Shown here one piece after another: positions 43,028 through 51,532 of a stretch of 64,000 nt of DNA. The translations under genes and the position numbers were made by a program. The notes under the pieces were generated by a model that saw only the letters and a program-made list of their open reading frames with translations, ran no database searches and had not been told where the DNA came from. Position 1 is the stretch's first letter; the number at the start of each line of letters is the position of its first letter. This DNA is from Streptomyces sp. LUP47B (GTDB taxonomy: Bacteria > Actinomycetota > Actinomycetes > Streptomycetales > Streptomycetaceae). The stretch covers positions 460,468 through 524,467 of the forward strand of contig NZ_MJAH01000001.1 of assembly GCF_001746295.1 (NCBI RefSeq). Reading direction: 5' to 3'.

Positions 43028-43447
43028 ATGGCTCCGATCCCGGTGAACCCGCCCTCGCTCCCCGTACCGAGCGGCTACTCGCACGGCACCCTGAGCGGAA
43101 ACACGCTCCATCTGGGCGGACAGACCGCGCTCGACAAGAACATGCGGATCGTCCCCGGCGGCATCGTCGAGCAGTTCCGGCAGGCTTTCGACAACGTCCT
43201 CACCACGCTGCGTGCCGCCGGCGGGATCCCCGAGGACCTGGTGAGCATCACGCTCTTCCTCACCGACGTCCCCGACTACCAGGCCCATGGCAAGGAGATC
43301 GGGAAGGTCTGGCGCGAGCTCGCGGGCCAGGTCTACCCGGCGATGGCCGGCATCGGCACCACCGCGCTCTGGCAGCCGGAGGCGATGATCGAGATCCTCG
43401 GCGTCGCGGTGATTCCGGACGAACGGCTGATCCGCCCGGAGAGCTGA
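43028..43447 (+). CDS. RidA/YjgF family protein
   Basis: 139 residues, normal RidA length. It shows SGNTLHLGGQTALDKN, IVEQFRQAFDNVLTTLRAAG and the VSITLFLTDVPDYQ core; the usual C-terminal RxxVEI-like end is MIEILGVAVIPD. RidA enzymes hydrolyse enamine/imine intermediates. Divergence from the aryl-CoA operon hints that the pathway generates such an intermediate, which favours 2-aminobenzoate over salicylate as substrate (inference). CAGGAGG precedes the ATG. Confidence 0.87.
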   Translation: MAPIPVNPPSLPVPSGYSHGTLSGNTLHLGGQTALDKNMRIVPGGIVEQFRQAFDNVLTTLRAAGGIPEDLVSITLFLTDVPDYQAHGKEIGKVWRELAGQVYPAMAGIGTTALWQPEAMIEILGVAVIPDERLIRPES

Positions 43448-43503
43448 GAAATCCGACGTCAGGGGCCGGTCACACGGGCATCCGAGCCGACCCCGACGCA
43501 CCT

Positions 43504-43525
43504 AGGCACCAGGCACCAGGCACCA
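43504..43525. repeat. Three tandem copies of a 7-base unit (AGGCACC)
   Basis: AGGCACC is repeated three times in the gap 43448-43763, which otherwise shows no gene or clear regulatory site. It is a short slippage-prone repeat with no assigned role. Confidence 0.55.
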
Positions 43526-43763
43526 ACGCGGGAACGACATGACGAACGTCGCGTACGGCATCGCCGAGAGGCCGCGCCGAGTCGTGTCCCGGACGAACCA
43601 CGAACCGGCCACCCGCCCCGGGCATGGACCGGGTGGTCCCGGGATGCGATCCCCCCACGCAACCCTGCCCCGGCGCGACAGCGGGTGGGACAGGAGTCGC
43701 CGACCGCCCCTGTCCCACCCGCACCCTCGCCCGGCCTCCGGCGCGTACGGCGGCCGCCGGGAA

Positions 43764-44489
43764 TCAGGGCCGCCCGGCCTCGACGATCTTCTCGGCGAGA
43801 AGGGCCGGGTTGCTGAGCATCACCTCGTGGCTGCCGGGCATCTGGACCAGCCGGTACATCCCGAGGCGGCCGGACATACGCGGGTGCCAGGCCCACTCCC
43901 CCGGTGGGAGAGCGATGTCCTCGGTGCCGTTCAGGTAGGACCTCGGCGTCTCGAGGGCGTAGAACCGGGTCAGATCGAGCTTGTCCACGAACGGCTGGAA
44001 CGGCTCCGACGACAACTGCTCGTACGTGCTCCTGGCGGTGTCGAGATCGACGTCCTGGATGAACGCCTCCCGCCAGATCGGGAACGGCATCGTCACGGTG
44101 TTGTCGTCGGACGCCGCCGCCAGCTGCGTGAACAGAGCGCGGTAGTGCGGGGGAACCTCGTCGAGCAGGCAGTTGCCCGGCTGGGGCACGAACGCGTTCC
44201 AGAAGATCAGTCTGCTGATCAGGTCGGGGATCTCCTCCGCGACCCTGGCGATCACGGTGCCGCCGAAGGAATGGCCGAGCAGGACGATGTCACTGAGGCT
44301 CTCGTCCTTGACGAAACCGACGATCGAGGCCACGCAGTCGTCGTGGTCCACCGCCTTGTCGACGCCCTTTCCGTGGCCGGCGATCGTCGGTCCGTACGCG
44401 GTGTGGCCCAGCTCCTCGAGTCTGTCGATCACCGGCTTCCACAGGGCGCCGTCGTGCCAGGATCCGTGAACCAGGACGAAGGTGGTCAT
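43764..44489 (-). CDS. Alpha/beta hydrolase
   Basis: 241 residues from ATG 44489 (GAGGAGC upstream). Nucleophile elbow is LLGHSFGGTVIARV with Ser, oxyanion region is LVHGSWHDGALW, and the late His is in MPGSHEVML. The profile resembles the salicylate-binding-protein/hydroxynitrile-lyase-like esterase group. It is divergent from an AraC regulator, which is the likely controller. The substrate cannot be named. Confidence 0.83.
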   Translation of the reverse strand: MTTFVLVHGSWHDGALWKPVIDRLEELGHTAYGPTIAGHGKGVDKAVDHDDCVASIVGFVKDESLSDIVLLGHSFGGTVIARVAEEIPDLISRLIFWNAFVPQPGNCLLDEVPPHYRALFTQLAAASDDNTVTMPFPIWREAFIQDVDLDTARSTYEQLSSEPFQPFVDKLDLTRFYALETPRSYLNGTEDIALPPGEWAWHPRMSGRLGMYRLVQMPGSHEVMLSNPALLAEKIVEAGRP

Positions 44490-44635
44490 GGCAGCTCCTC
44501 TCCTCGTGCGCGAGCCCTCCTGGTCCGCGATGCCGCGAACCGGTCGCGCTTGTTGTCGCGCCACTGTGGAACGGCACGATCTGGTGCTCCAGCCCGAATA
44601 CGCGGACACTGGCCACAGGACGCAGGTGAGTACAG

Positions 44636-45604
44636 ATGCACATGACCCCTCGGGCGCGGACGCTCCTCGACACACGTGATCTCGCTGAGGCGCAGACGCG
44701 CGTCGCGGCCAGCTACTGCCCGCACGAGCTCACCGTGACCCGCCGGCCGGGGGAGTTCCATGCGGTGCAGACGGAGGCACTCCTCGGCGAGGTCGCCGTG
44801 CACCAGCTGTCCTACGGCGCCGACGTCGAGGTCGAACCGACCCCGCTCGGGAACTGGGTTCTGGTCTCCACGCCCCTGCGCGGTGCCCTGACGATCAGGT
44901 CGGGGCGGACGGAGCGGATGCTGACCGTCGGCGACTCGATGGCCATCGACCCGTACCGCCCGTTCGCTCTGAGCTGGGAGGAGGGCTGCCGACTGCAAAC
45001 GGTCAGGCTGCCCCGTCACCTCGTGGACGAGGCCGGAGAGTCAGCCGGACTCGCGTCCGGCGGGACTGTCAGATTCGGACTGGGCGGACCGTTGACACCG
45101 GCGGCCGCCCGCAGTTGGCTCGCTGTCGTTGCTCTGCTCCGGCACGAGGCGACCGAACAGGGTGAGTTCACCCGCCACCCGCTGTTGACGTCGCAGCTCA
45201 ACAGAATGCTGGCCGCGGCGCTCGTGGGCACCCACCCCGTGGTCGACACCGACGAAGGAGGCCGACCGGGCAGCGTACTGCCGCGCGGGCTGCGCAAGGT
45301 GATGGAACTCGTGGAGCGGGAACCCGAGGCCGAGCTCTCGATGGCGGTGCTGGCGGCAGCCGCCGCCTTGAGTCCGCGCACCCTTCAGGAGGGGTTCCGA
45401 AGGCATCTGGACATGACGCCGATGGAGTTCGTCCGCGACGTCCGGATGGCACGCGCGCACGAGGCGCTCGCCCAGGCCGACCCGCACAGCGGAACGAACG
45501 TGGCGCAGATCGCCTACCAGTGGGGCTTCGCGAACCTGGGCCGTTTCGCCCGCGACTACCGGCGCCGCTACGGTCAGCTGCCGTCGACGACTCTGCGGAC
45601 CTGA
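44636..45604 (+). CDS. AraC family transcriptional regulator
   Basis: 322 residues. The N-terminal AraC-binding-like domain is followed by two HTH units (LSMAVLAAAAALSPRTLQEG and AQIAYQWGFANLGRFARDY). Starts at 44636 or 44642 are equally possible, with GCAGGTGAG upstream. It is divergent from the alpha/beta hydrolase and probably regulates it, possibly also the hydrolase and amidohydrolase genes that follow convergently. Confidence 0.87.
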   Translation: MHMTPRARTLLDTRDLAEAQTRVAASYCPHELTVTRRPGEFHAVQTEALLGEVAVHQLSYGADVEVEPTPLGNWVLVSTPLRGALTIRSGRTERMLTVGDSMAIDPYRPFALSWEEGCRLQTVRLPRHLVDEAGESAGLASGGTVRFGLGGPLTPAAARSWLAVVALLRHEATEQGEFTRHPLLTSQLNRMLAAALVGTHPVVDTDEGGRPGSVLPRGLRKVMELVEREPEAELSMAVLAAAAALSPRTLQEGFRRHLDMTPMEFVRDVRMARAHEALAQADPHSGTNVAQIAYQWGFANLGRFARDYRRRYGQLPSTTLRT

Positions 45605-45884
45605 GCCGCCATGCCCGCGGCGGGCGAAGCCGCCTTCCCGGGAAAAGTCGTCTACCGTCGCGGCTTCGCACCACGTCAGCGGAGGTCTTCGCGGCCCTCC
45701 GCAGGATGTTCAAGGCGTCCACGCTCAGCGGCGAAGACCGAAGATGCCTCGCAGGCGCGAACCGGCAACGGCGCCTGGGCGACGGCCATTCTGGCGCAGC
45801 CTCCCCAGCGACGTGCTGCGGCCACCGAATTGCACCGCAGCGGTCAGTATCCGCATCGGACAGCAAGGAGGCTTCTGTCGACGC

Positions 45885-46715
45885 TCACGGCGCACCGGCT
45901 GGTGTCGCACCGCCGGCCGCGAGCGCGTCCTGCGCAGTCAACGCGTCGAGCCAGCCCGACACCACCACCGCCAGCTCGCGATAACGCTCCAGGTGCAGGT
46001 AGTGCGACGAGCCTTCCCATTCCAGCGCGCGCGAGGCGGGATGACTGAACAGCGCCGTCTCCCACCCGGCGCGCCCTGGCAAAGCGGAGATCGACAGTAC
46101 TGGGCAGGCGCGCCGGCGCAGGTACGCCTCGGCCTCGGGCGACGCGTGGAACATCCGCTCCGGGCCCCCCGCGAGGCCGTCATAGGCGGCCCAGAACGAG
46201 ACGGGGTGCATGGCCTCGACACGCCGGGCCACCCAGGTCAGCAGGAATGACTGCATCACCGGTGAGGTGAAGAAGAAGTCCGGGAGCTTGGCTTTCTTGT
46301 CGAGGGACTGGGCACGTTCCGCCTCCCACAGATCGATCACGAACGGTGGCAGGGCGTACGCCGCGTCGAGCCCGATGACCGCCTGCACGCGGTCCGGGTG
46401 CTCAACCGCGAGATGGGCGGCGATCGCCCCGCCCAGCGAGTGACCCACCGGCACGAAACGCTGACAGCCGATCTGGTCGGCGATCGCGAGGGCGTCGTAG
46501 GCGAAGTCGGCGAGCGCGGACCCTGCGGAAGAGGTCGAGTGGCCGTGCCCACGCAGGTCGAACGACACGACGCGGTACCGGTCGCGAAGCAGCGGTACCA
46601 CCCAGTTCCAGTCGTTCGAGTCGGTTCCGAGCCCATGGATCAGCATGAGGGTGACCGGCCCGGATCCCTCGTCGGTGAAGAAGATTCTCGCGTCGGCGTG
46701 CTCCAGGTACGGCAT
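45885..46715 (-). CDS. Alpha/beta hydrolase
   Basis: 276 residues; AAGGGAG lies 8 bases before ATG 46715. Oxyanion motif LIHGLGTDSNDWNW, nucleophile elbow PVGHSLGGAIAAHLA, and C-terminal His in EGSSHYLHLERY. The acid/base triad is thus complete. It lies downstream of the amidohydrolase gene on the same strand, 152 bases away, and may act on its product. The family includes C-C and ester hydrolases of aromatic catabolism. Confidence 0.85.
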   Translation of the reverse strand: MPYLEHADARIFFTDEGSGPVTLMLIHGLGTDSNDWNWVVPLLRDRYRVVSFDLRGHGHSTSSAGSALADFAYDALAIADQIGCQRFVPVGHSLGGAIAAHLAVEHPDRVQAVIGLDAAYALPPFVIDLWEAERAQSLDKKAKLPDFFFTSPVMQSFLLTWVARRVEAMHPVSFWAAYDGLAGGPERMFHASPEAEAYLRRRACPVLSISALPGRAGWETALFSHPASRALEWEGSSHYLHLERYRELAVVVSGWLDALTAQDALAAGGATPAGAP

Positions 46716-46867
46716 GAGTGAACTCCCTTGGATGGTGCACGTGTTGGTGACGGGTCGTCAGGCACGTGGTCGAGCGGGTCACGAAGTGAGCATGAGCGGG
46801 TGGCTGCACCGGGACGGGCGCAGGGTCACAACGGGGGCCGAGGCGGCCACCTCAGCCATGCGTTCTG

Positions 46868-48502
46868 TCAGCTGCTGCGGTACGCGAGCCGCCCTGCCAC
46901 CACGGTGGCGGCAGGGGTGAGCCCGAACAGCTCGGCGTCCGGGCAGGTCAACGGGTCTGTGGAGTAGATCGCCAGGTCGGCCGGAGAACCGGGCACGAGC
47001 GTCCCGGTGGCTGGAGCGCCGAGCAACCGTGCTCCGGTGACGGTGTAGAGCCGTAGTGCTTCCGCCCGGCTGACGGCGTGTTCCGGGCCGAGCACTCCAG
47101 CCGGAGTCTCCCGGGTGGTCATACCGTGGATCGCACGCATGGGGTTGAGCGGACCGATGGGGTGATCGGTGCCGGCGCTGACCCAGGCGCCGGAGTCGAC
47201 AAGCCCCCGCCAGGGGAACAGGGCGGCCGTCCGTTCCCGGCCCCACGCGCCGATCAGGGCTTGGCCGAGCCCGTCCAGCAACGCCTGCTGGGCGGTGATG
47301 TGCACGCCCATCGCTACGGCGTCGGCGATACGGTCGCCGATGAGGCCACCGTGTTCGATCACGAGCCTCCCTGCGGGAATGGGGCCGACCTGCTCGGAGG
47401 CATCGCGGATGGCGTCGAGGAGCAGGGCGATGCCTCGGTCGCCCATGACGTGGGTCCCGACCGGCCAGCCCCGTCGTACGCAGGTCGCCAACGCATGGGC
47501 GAGATCGTCGCGACTCCACTTGAGCTCGCCGTGGTAGTCGGGCCGGCCGGCGTAGGGCTGCTCCAGTGCCGCCGCCTCCGCACCGCCGTCGAGGATGAAT
47601 TTCAAGCCCCACAGGCGCAGAAGTCCGTCGCCGATGCCCGGTTCGAACCCCTCCTCCTCAAGGGCGTCGAGGTAGGCGTCGATCGATCCCGCGGCCTCGA
47701 TGGCCTCCCTCGGGGAGAAGATCATGGCGTGGCTGCGGACGGACAACTGCCCGGCGGCCTGCGCCTTCACGTAGGTGCGCCATTCCTGAGGGGTCACCGC
47801 TGGGTCGCGCACGGTACCGAGTCCATGGGCGGCGTACCGCGCCGCCGTCTGGGTCAGGGCCGCCACAAGGCCTTTCTCGGGAAGCGGGGGCAATACCCTC
47901 CGCGCGCGTACGAGCCCTCCGCCCTGCACCCAGCCGGTCGGATGGCCGGCTGGGTCGCGTGCGATGAAGCCGCCAGGCATGTCCGGAGTGTCCCGGTCGA
48001 TGCCCGCCGCGCGCAGCCCGGTTGTGTTGAGCACTCCGTTGTGGCCGCCTCGCAGAACGAGCACCGGGTGGTCGGTGGTGGCGCCGTCGAGCTCGGTGGC
48101 AGTGGGAAGCCGGCGTTCGGCCAGCTGCAGTTCGTGCCAAGCGGCACCGGAGACGACCCACTGCCCGGGCGGAGTGCGTTCGGCTCGCTCGCGGACGAGA
48201 CCGACGAGCTGGGAGATGTCGCGGGCTTCGGACACCGGAACCCCGAGAACGTCACAGGCCGTGAGCATCAGATGGTTGTGCGTGTCGACGAACGCAGGAA
48301 GCACCACCAGTCCCGGCTCGTCGAGGATGACGGTCTTCGGACCGCGCCAGGTGGCAAGCAGATCGCTTGCCCCGGCGGGTCCTGCCACGGCCGCGATCAT
48401 GCCGTCGCGCACGGCGAGGGCGGTCACCGGCGCGGAAGCCGCCTCCATGGTCTGCACGGCACCCGCCAGTACCAGCAGATCCGCCGTCGGTTTCGTGACC
48501 AT
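46868..48502 (-). CDS. YtcJ-like amidohydrolase
   Basis: 544 residues. Metal-binding motif VDTHNHLM comes early, then the long YtcJ-type barrel with SRDDLAHALATCVRRGWPVG TH-containing strand, LVIEHGGLI, VHITAQQALLD and SAGTDHPIGPLNP carrying the catalytic Asp. Such proteins hydrolyse amides, formamides or cyclic imides. GGAGA precedes ATG 48502. No partner gene fixes the substrate. Confidence 0.85.
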   Translation of the reverse strand: MVTKPTADLLVLAGAVQTMEAASAPVTALAVRDGMIAAVAGPAGASDLLATWRGPKTVILDEPGLVVLPAFVDTHNHLMLTACDVLGVPVSEARDISQLVGLVRERAERTPPGQWVVSGAAWHELQLAERRLPTATELDGATTDHPVLVLRGGHNGVLNTTGLRAAGIDRDTPDMPGGFIARDPAGHPTGWVQGGGLVRARRVLPPLPEKGLVAALTQTAARYAAHGLGTVRDPAVTPQEWRTYVKAQAAGQLSVRSHAMIFSPREAIEAAGSIDAYLDALEEEGFEPGIGDGLLRLWGLKFILDGGAEAAALEQPYAGRPDYHGELKWSRDDLAHALATCVRRGWPVGTHVMGDRGIALLLDAIRDASEQVGPIPAGRLVIEHGGLIGDRIADAVAMGVHITAQQALLDGLGQALIGAWGRERTAALFPWRGLVDSGAWVSAGTDHPIGPLNPMRAIHGMTTRETPAGVLGPEHAVSRAEALRLYTVTGARLLGAPATGTLVPGSPADLAIYSTDPLTCPDAELFGLTPAATVVAGRLAYRSS

Positions 48503-48794
48503 TTTCCCGGTCTCCTTCTACTGCCGCCTTCGGTATGGGCGGCTCACGTCGTCAGGTCTGCTGGGCGCGGGATAGGGAGCCGCGGGCAAAGGTCCGCCTG
48601 TCAGCTGAGTCTCTGGCGGAACGCTACGGCCGTCGCCGAGGCCTGGACTACCCACATTGCGCGGACGCTGGCCGACAAGCGCGACAGCCGGACGGGCTGG
48701 TCAGGTGACATGGAAGGCCCACGCCTTTGGAGACGGAGGGTGTGGGACACCGCGGTCTCCCCTGTCGTGTTCTTCGCGGTCCTGTGACCGGTCA

Positions 48795-49020
48795 TCAGGA
48801 TCGCCCGAACCTGGAGTTCGCCCGAGGACAGTACGCCGTCACGGCCGCTGAGGGGTTGAGCATCTCCTGGGCCGGCATCCGCGTGCAGCGCCCGTTGGGG
48901 CCGTACGCCACGCTGGCAGCCGCACACCAGGTTGTCGCCGTCGAACCGGCCCATGGACAGCGGGAAGAGCCCGAGCCGGCAGGCGCCGGCCAGGGCAACG
49001 GGCGTTCCCTTGGCCGTCGA
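48795..49020 (-). pseudogene. Decayed Rieske oxygenase (vanillate demethylase-like) N-terminal domain
   Basis: One frame reads GTPVALAGACRLGLFPLSMG then RFDGDNLVCGCQRG, and the next frame continues AYGPNGRCTRMPAQEMLNPS. This is the Rieske segment GTPVALxDRCPHRxxPLSxGRxDGDxLVCxYHG…NGxCxxxPxQ of VanA-like oxygenases. The first Cys-x-His pair is ruined (CRL for CPH), the second pair reads CGCQ, and a frameshift follows. The catalytic domain is missing. It is the only recognisable content of the gap 48503-49283. Confidence 0.7.
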
Positions 49021-49283
49021 TGCCTGCCGCGCGCGACGGCCACACGAGCCGGACCCTGCCTCAGACGGCGATCGCCTCCACCTGGTCGGTGTCGATGTCA
49101 CGCCGGGTCCGGTACCCGGCCGCGCGGGAGCGGCGTCATGCGCCTGATGCATCACAGGCCCGAACTTCCGGTGAAGTCCCTGGTCTTTACGCCCCTCGAA
49201 ACGGATACGCATGCTGGCTGACATCACTCCGTTACGTCGGTCATGACCTTCATCGGCCCACGTCGTTCTCTGGGAGAGGCACC

Positions 49284-50474
49284 ATGACAATGTCGTCCAG
49301 CGCCGCAGTGCCGCAGCTCGAAATCCCTGACGCCGAACTGGTGGGCCGCGCCACCAGCCTGGTTCCGCTGATCCGTGAATACGCCACACAAGGTTCCGAG
49401 GCGCGTCGGGTGGCCCCCGAGGTGATCAAGGCACTGGAGGACGCGGACGTCTTCCGTCTGCTCGTGCCCAACCGGTACGGCGGCCAGGGGGCGACGCTGC
49501 GCACCGCCGTCGAGGCCGTGGCGGAGGTGGCCCGTGGTGACGGCTCGACCGGGTGGATCGCCGCGCTGATGACCGTCGGCACGGGCTTCGCCTCGACTTC
49601 CTCCGCCCAGGCCCAGGAGGACATCTTCGGTGCGAACGCGAAAGCCAAGGTGTGCGGCGTCTTCTCCCCCGGCAGCAAGGCGGAGCGGGTCGACGGCGGC
49701 TACCTGGTCAGTGGCCGCTGGCCCTACGCCTCGGGTTCCTTCACCGCTGACTGGGGGTCTCTGGGCATACCCATCGAGGGCGGCGAGCTGGCGCTGGCGC
49801 TGATCCCGGCGGAGACCTGGACGATCGAACCGACCTGGTTCGTCGCCGGGATGCAGGGCACAGGCAGCGACACCATCGTGATCGAAGACCACTTCGTGCC
49901 CGATCACCGGATTCAGCCGGTCAAGGACATGTTCGAGGGACGCTATCTCACGCCGCACACCGATGAGCGCATGGCGTCGATGTCCTTCAACGCGGTCGCC
50001 GCCGCCATTCTCGTCGCACCGCAGATCGGTCTGGGCCGGCACGCACTGGAGATCACCCGGGCCAAACTCCCCCTCAAGCCGGTGGCCTACACCAGCTACC
50101 AGGAGGCCAGGCTCTCCCCCACCCACCAGATCGGCGTCGCCCACGCGGCCACCAAGCTGCACCTGGCCGAGCTGACGCTGAACCGCATATGCCTCGACCT
50201 CGACCGGGCCGCCGACGAGCGCCGGCTGCCCGACCTGGAGACCCGCGCCCGGATCCGCAATGACACGGGCGTGGTGGCCGAACTGGTCACAGACGCGATC
50301 GGCGCACTGCTGACCGCCAACGGCGCCGGTTCCTTCGCCGAGGTCAACGTGCTGAACCGCATCTGGCGGGACTCCGAGACCGCCGCCCGACATGCCCTCG
50401 TCACCCCCGAGATCGGCCGGGAGGCCTACGGCCGACTGCTGCTGGGCAACGAAGAACCGACGATCGCTCTGTGA
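49284..50474 (+). CDS. Flavin-dependent monooxygenase oxygenase component, acyl-CoA-dehydrogenase-like (HsaA/HpaH group)
   Basis: 396 residues from ATG 49284 (GGGAGAGG upstream). The acyl-CoA dehydrogenase fold is seen in LVPNRYGGQGATLRTAVEAV and DGSTGWIAALMTVGTGFAST. YLVSGRWPYASG and MQGTGSDTIVIEDHFVPDHR are typical of group D flavin monooxygenases. These use FMNH2/FADH2 supplied by a separate reductase to hydroxylate phenolic substrates. The next gene encodes such a reductase with a 12-base gap. The substrate is unknown. Confidence 0.83.
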   Translation: MTMSSSAAVPQLEIPDAELVGRATSLVPLIREYATQGSEARRVAPEVIKALEDADVFRLLVPNRYGGQGATLRTAVEAVAEVARGDGSTGWIAALMTVGTGFASTSSAQAQEDIFGANAKAKVCGVFSPGSKAERVDGGYLVSGRWPYASGSFTADWGSLGIPIEGGELALALIPAETWTIEPTWFVAGMQGTGSDTIVIEDHFVPDHRIQPVKDMFEGRYLTPHTDERMASMSFNAVAAAILVAPQIGLGRHALEITRAKLPLKPVAYTSYQEARLSPTHQIGVAHAATKLHLAELTLNRICLDLDRAADERRLPDLETRARIRNDTGVVAELVTDAIGALLTANGAGSFAEVNVLNRIWRDSETAARHALVTPEIGREAYGRLLLGNEEPTIAL

Positions 50475-50485
50475 GGACAGCGACC

Positions 50486-51043
50486 ATGGAGAACACACCT
50501 GCCCTCACCGCGCAACAAGGCACCCCTGCCGCCACCGGCGACCCCGTGGACTACCGGCGCGCCCTCGGGCACGTCCCGACCAGTGTGGCGGTGGTCACCG
50601 CGAGCGCCAGGTCCGGGCCCGTCGGGATGACCGTCGGCTCCTTCACCTCGGTGTCGCTGGACCCGCCCCTCATCGCCTTCTTCGTCGACCGGTCCTCCAA
50701 GACCTGGCCGCGCCTCTACGAGGCGAGCCACTTCGGCGTCAACGTGCTCGGGCACGGCCACAGCGAGCTGTGCAAGGCGTTCTCCCGGCGCAGCGAGGAC
50801 CGCTTCCTCGACGTGGACTGGCACCTGTCGGCTCGCGGCCTGCCCCTCCTGGACGAGGCGATCGTCACCATGGAATGCACGAGGTTCAAGGTCGACCTCA
50901 TCGGCGATCACTACCAGGTGGTAGGCCGCGTCGAGTCGCTGGAACTGCGCGCCACTGATCCCCCGCTGATCTTCCTGCGCGGCGGCTTCCTGGACCTGAG
51001 CGCCTCGGGCACCGCGCCCGGACGCGACGAGGGGGACGGATGA
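50486..51043 (+). CDS. Flavin reductase (HpaC/HsaB-like)
   Basis: 185 residues from ATG 50486 (GAGGA 8 bases upstream); GTG 50471 overlapping the previous stop is possible. The FMN-binding split barrel shows VPTSVAVVTASARSGPVGMT, VGSFTSVSLDPPLIAFF and SHFGVNVLGHGHSEL. It provides reduced flavin to the oxygenase encoded just upstream. Its stop overlaps the ABM-domain gene by ATGA. Confidence 0.88.
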   Translation: MENTPALTAQQGTPAATGDPVDYRRALGHVPTSVAVVTASARSGPVGMTVGSFTSVSLDPPLIAFFVDRSSKTWPRLYEASHFGVNVLGHGHSELCKAFSRRSEDRFLDVDWHLSARGLPLLDEAIVTMECTRFKVDLIGDHYQVVGRVESLELRATDPPLIFLRGGFLDLSASGTAPGRDEGDG

Positions 51044-51348
51044 TCTACGAGCACGCCGAACTGCTCGTCCGCCCGGGGGCAGGCGGCCGGCTCGAAGCGG
51101 ACTTCGCCACGGCCCGGCACCTGCTGCTGGAGACTTCCGGGTGCCGGTCCGCCGAACTGCTGCGCAGCGTCGACCAACCCGACACCTACCTGCTGCGCGT
51201 CGGGTGGGAACGACTCGAGGACCACACCGAGGTCTTCCCCGGAACGCCGCAGGCGAAAGCCTTCGCCGAGGCCGTCGCACCGCACTGTGTCGCCAGGCCC
51301 CGGGTCGTCCACTACGCGGCGCAGGAAGACGGCACGACCGCCGGGTGA
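51040..51348 (+). CDS. Antibiotic biosynthesis monooxygenase (ABM) fold protein
   Basis: 102 residues with the dimeric alpha-beta barrel ABM pattern: HAELLVRPGAGGRLEADFAT, then TYLLRVGWERLEDHTEVF. Members are cofactor-free monooxygenases (quinone-forming) or small-molecule-binding proteins. Coupled by ATGA to the flavin reductase, it probably oxidises or isomerises the hydroxylated product of the two-component monooxygenase (inference). Confidence 0.8.
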   Translation: MIYEHAELLVRPGAGGRLEADFATARHLLLETSGCRSAELLRSVDQPDTYLLRVGWERLEDHTEVFPGTPQAKAFAEAVAPHCVARPRVVHYAAQEDGTTAG

Positions 51349-51402
51349 CCACCCGCGGCTGCCCACGGCCCGCGTCGCCTTCACTGCTTCAGCGCCTCGC
51401 TG

Positions 51403-51434
51403 CCCCACTGCCCCACTGCCCCACTGCCCCACTG
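51403..51434. repeat. Four tandem copies of CCCCACTG
   Basis: An 8-base unit is repeated exactly four times, with partial copies on both sides, 55 bases after the ABM gene. It lies in the 184-base gap before the NmrA-like gene. It is a microsatellite-type tract likely to vary between strains. Confidence 0.85.
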
Positions 51435-51532
51435 CCCTTGAGCCTGAAGGCCCTCGTGCCCGACAGGCCGGCTCTGTTCGCACGCTGACGCGCGCTGCAG
51501 ACGTTTCGAAAAAGACGAACAGGAGACACACC

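Noticed and set aside
44540..44565. GTCGCGC-TTGTT-GTCGCGC direct repeat near the third AraC gene as an operator
   Set aside because: 12-bp period and high background of GCG words make chance likely; no second site supports it.
47078..48787. 569-codon plus-strand frame opposite the amidohydrolase
   Set aside because: Antisense shadow; the YtcJ-like protein on the minus strand has all metal-binding motifs.
51403..51434. Possible CRISPR-like repeats
   Set aside because: Units are 8 bases with no spacers; a simple tandem tract.
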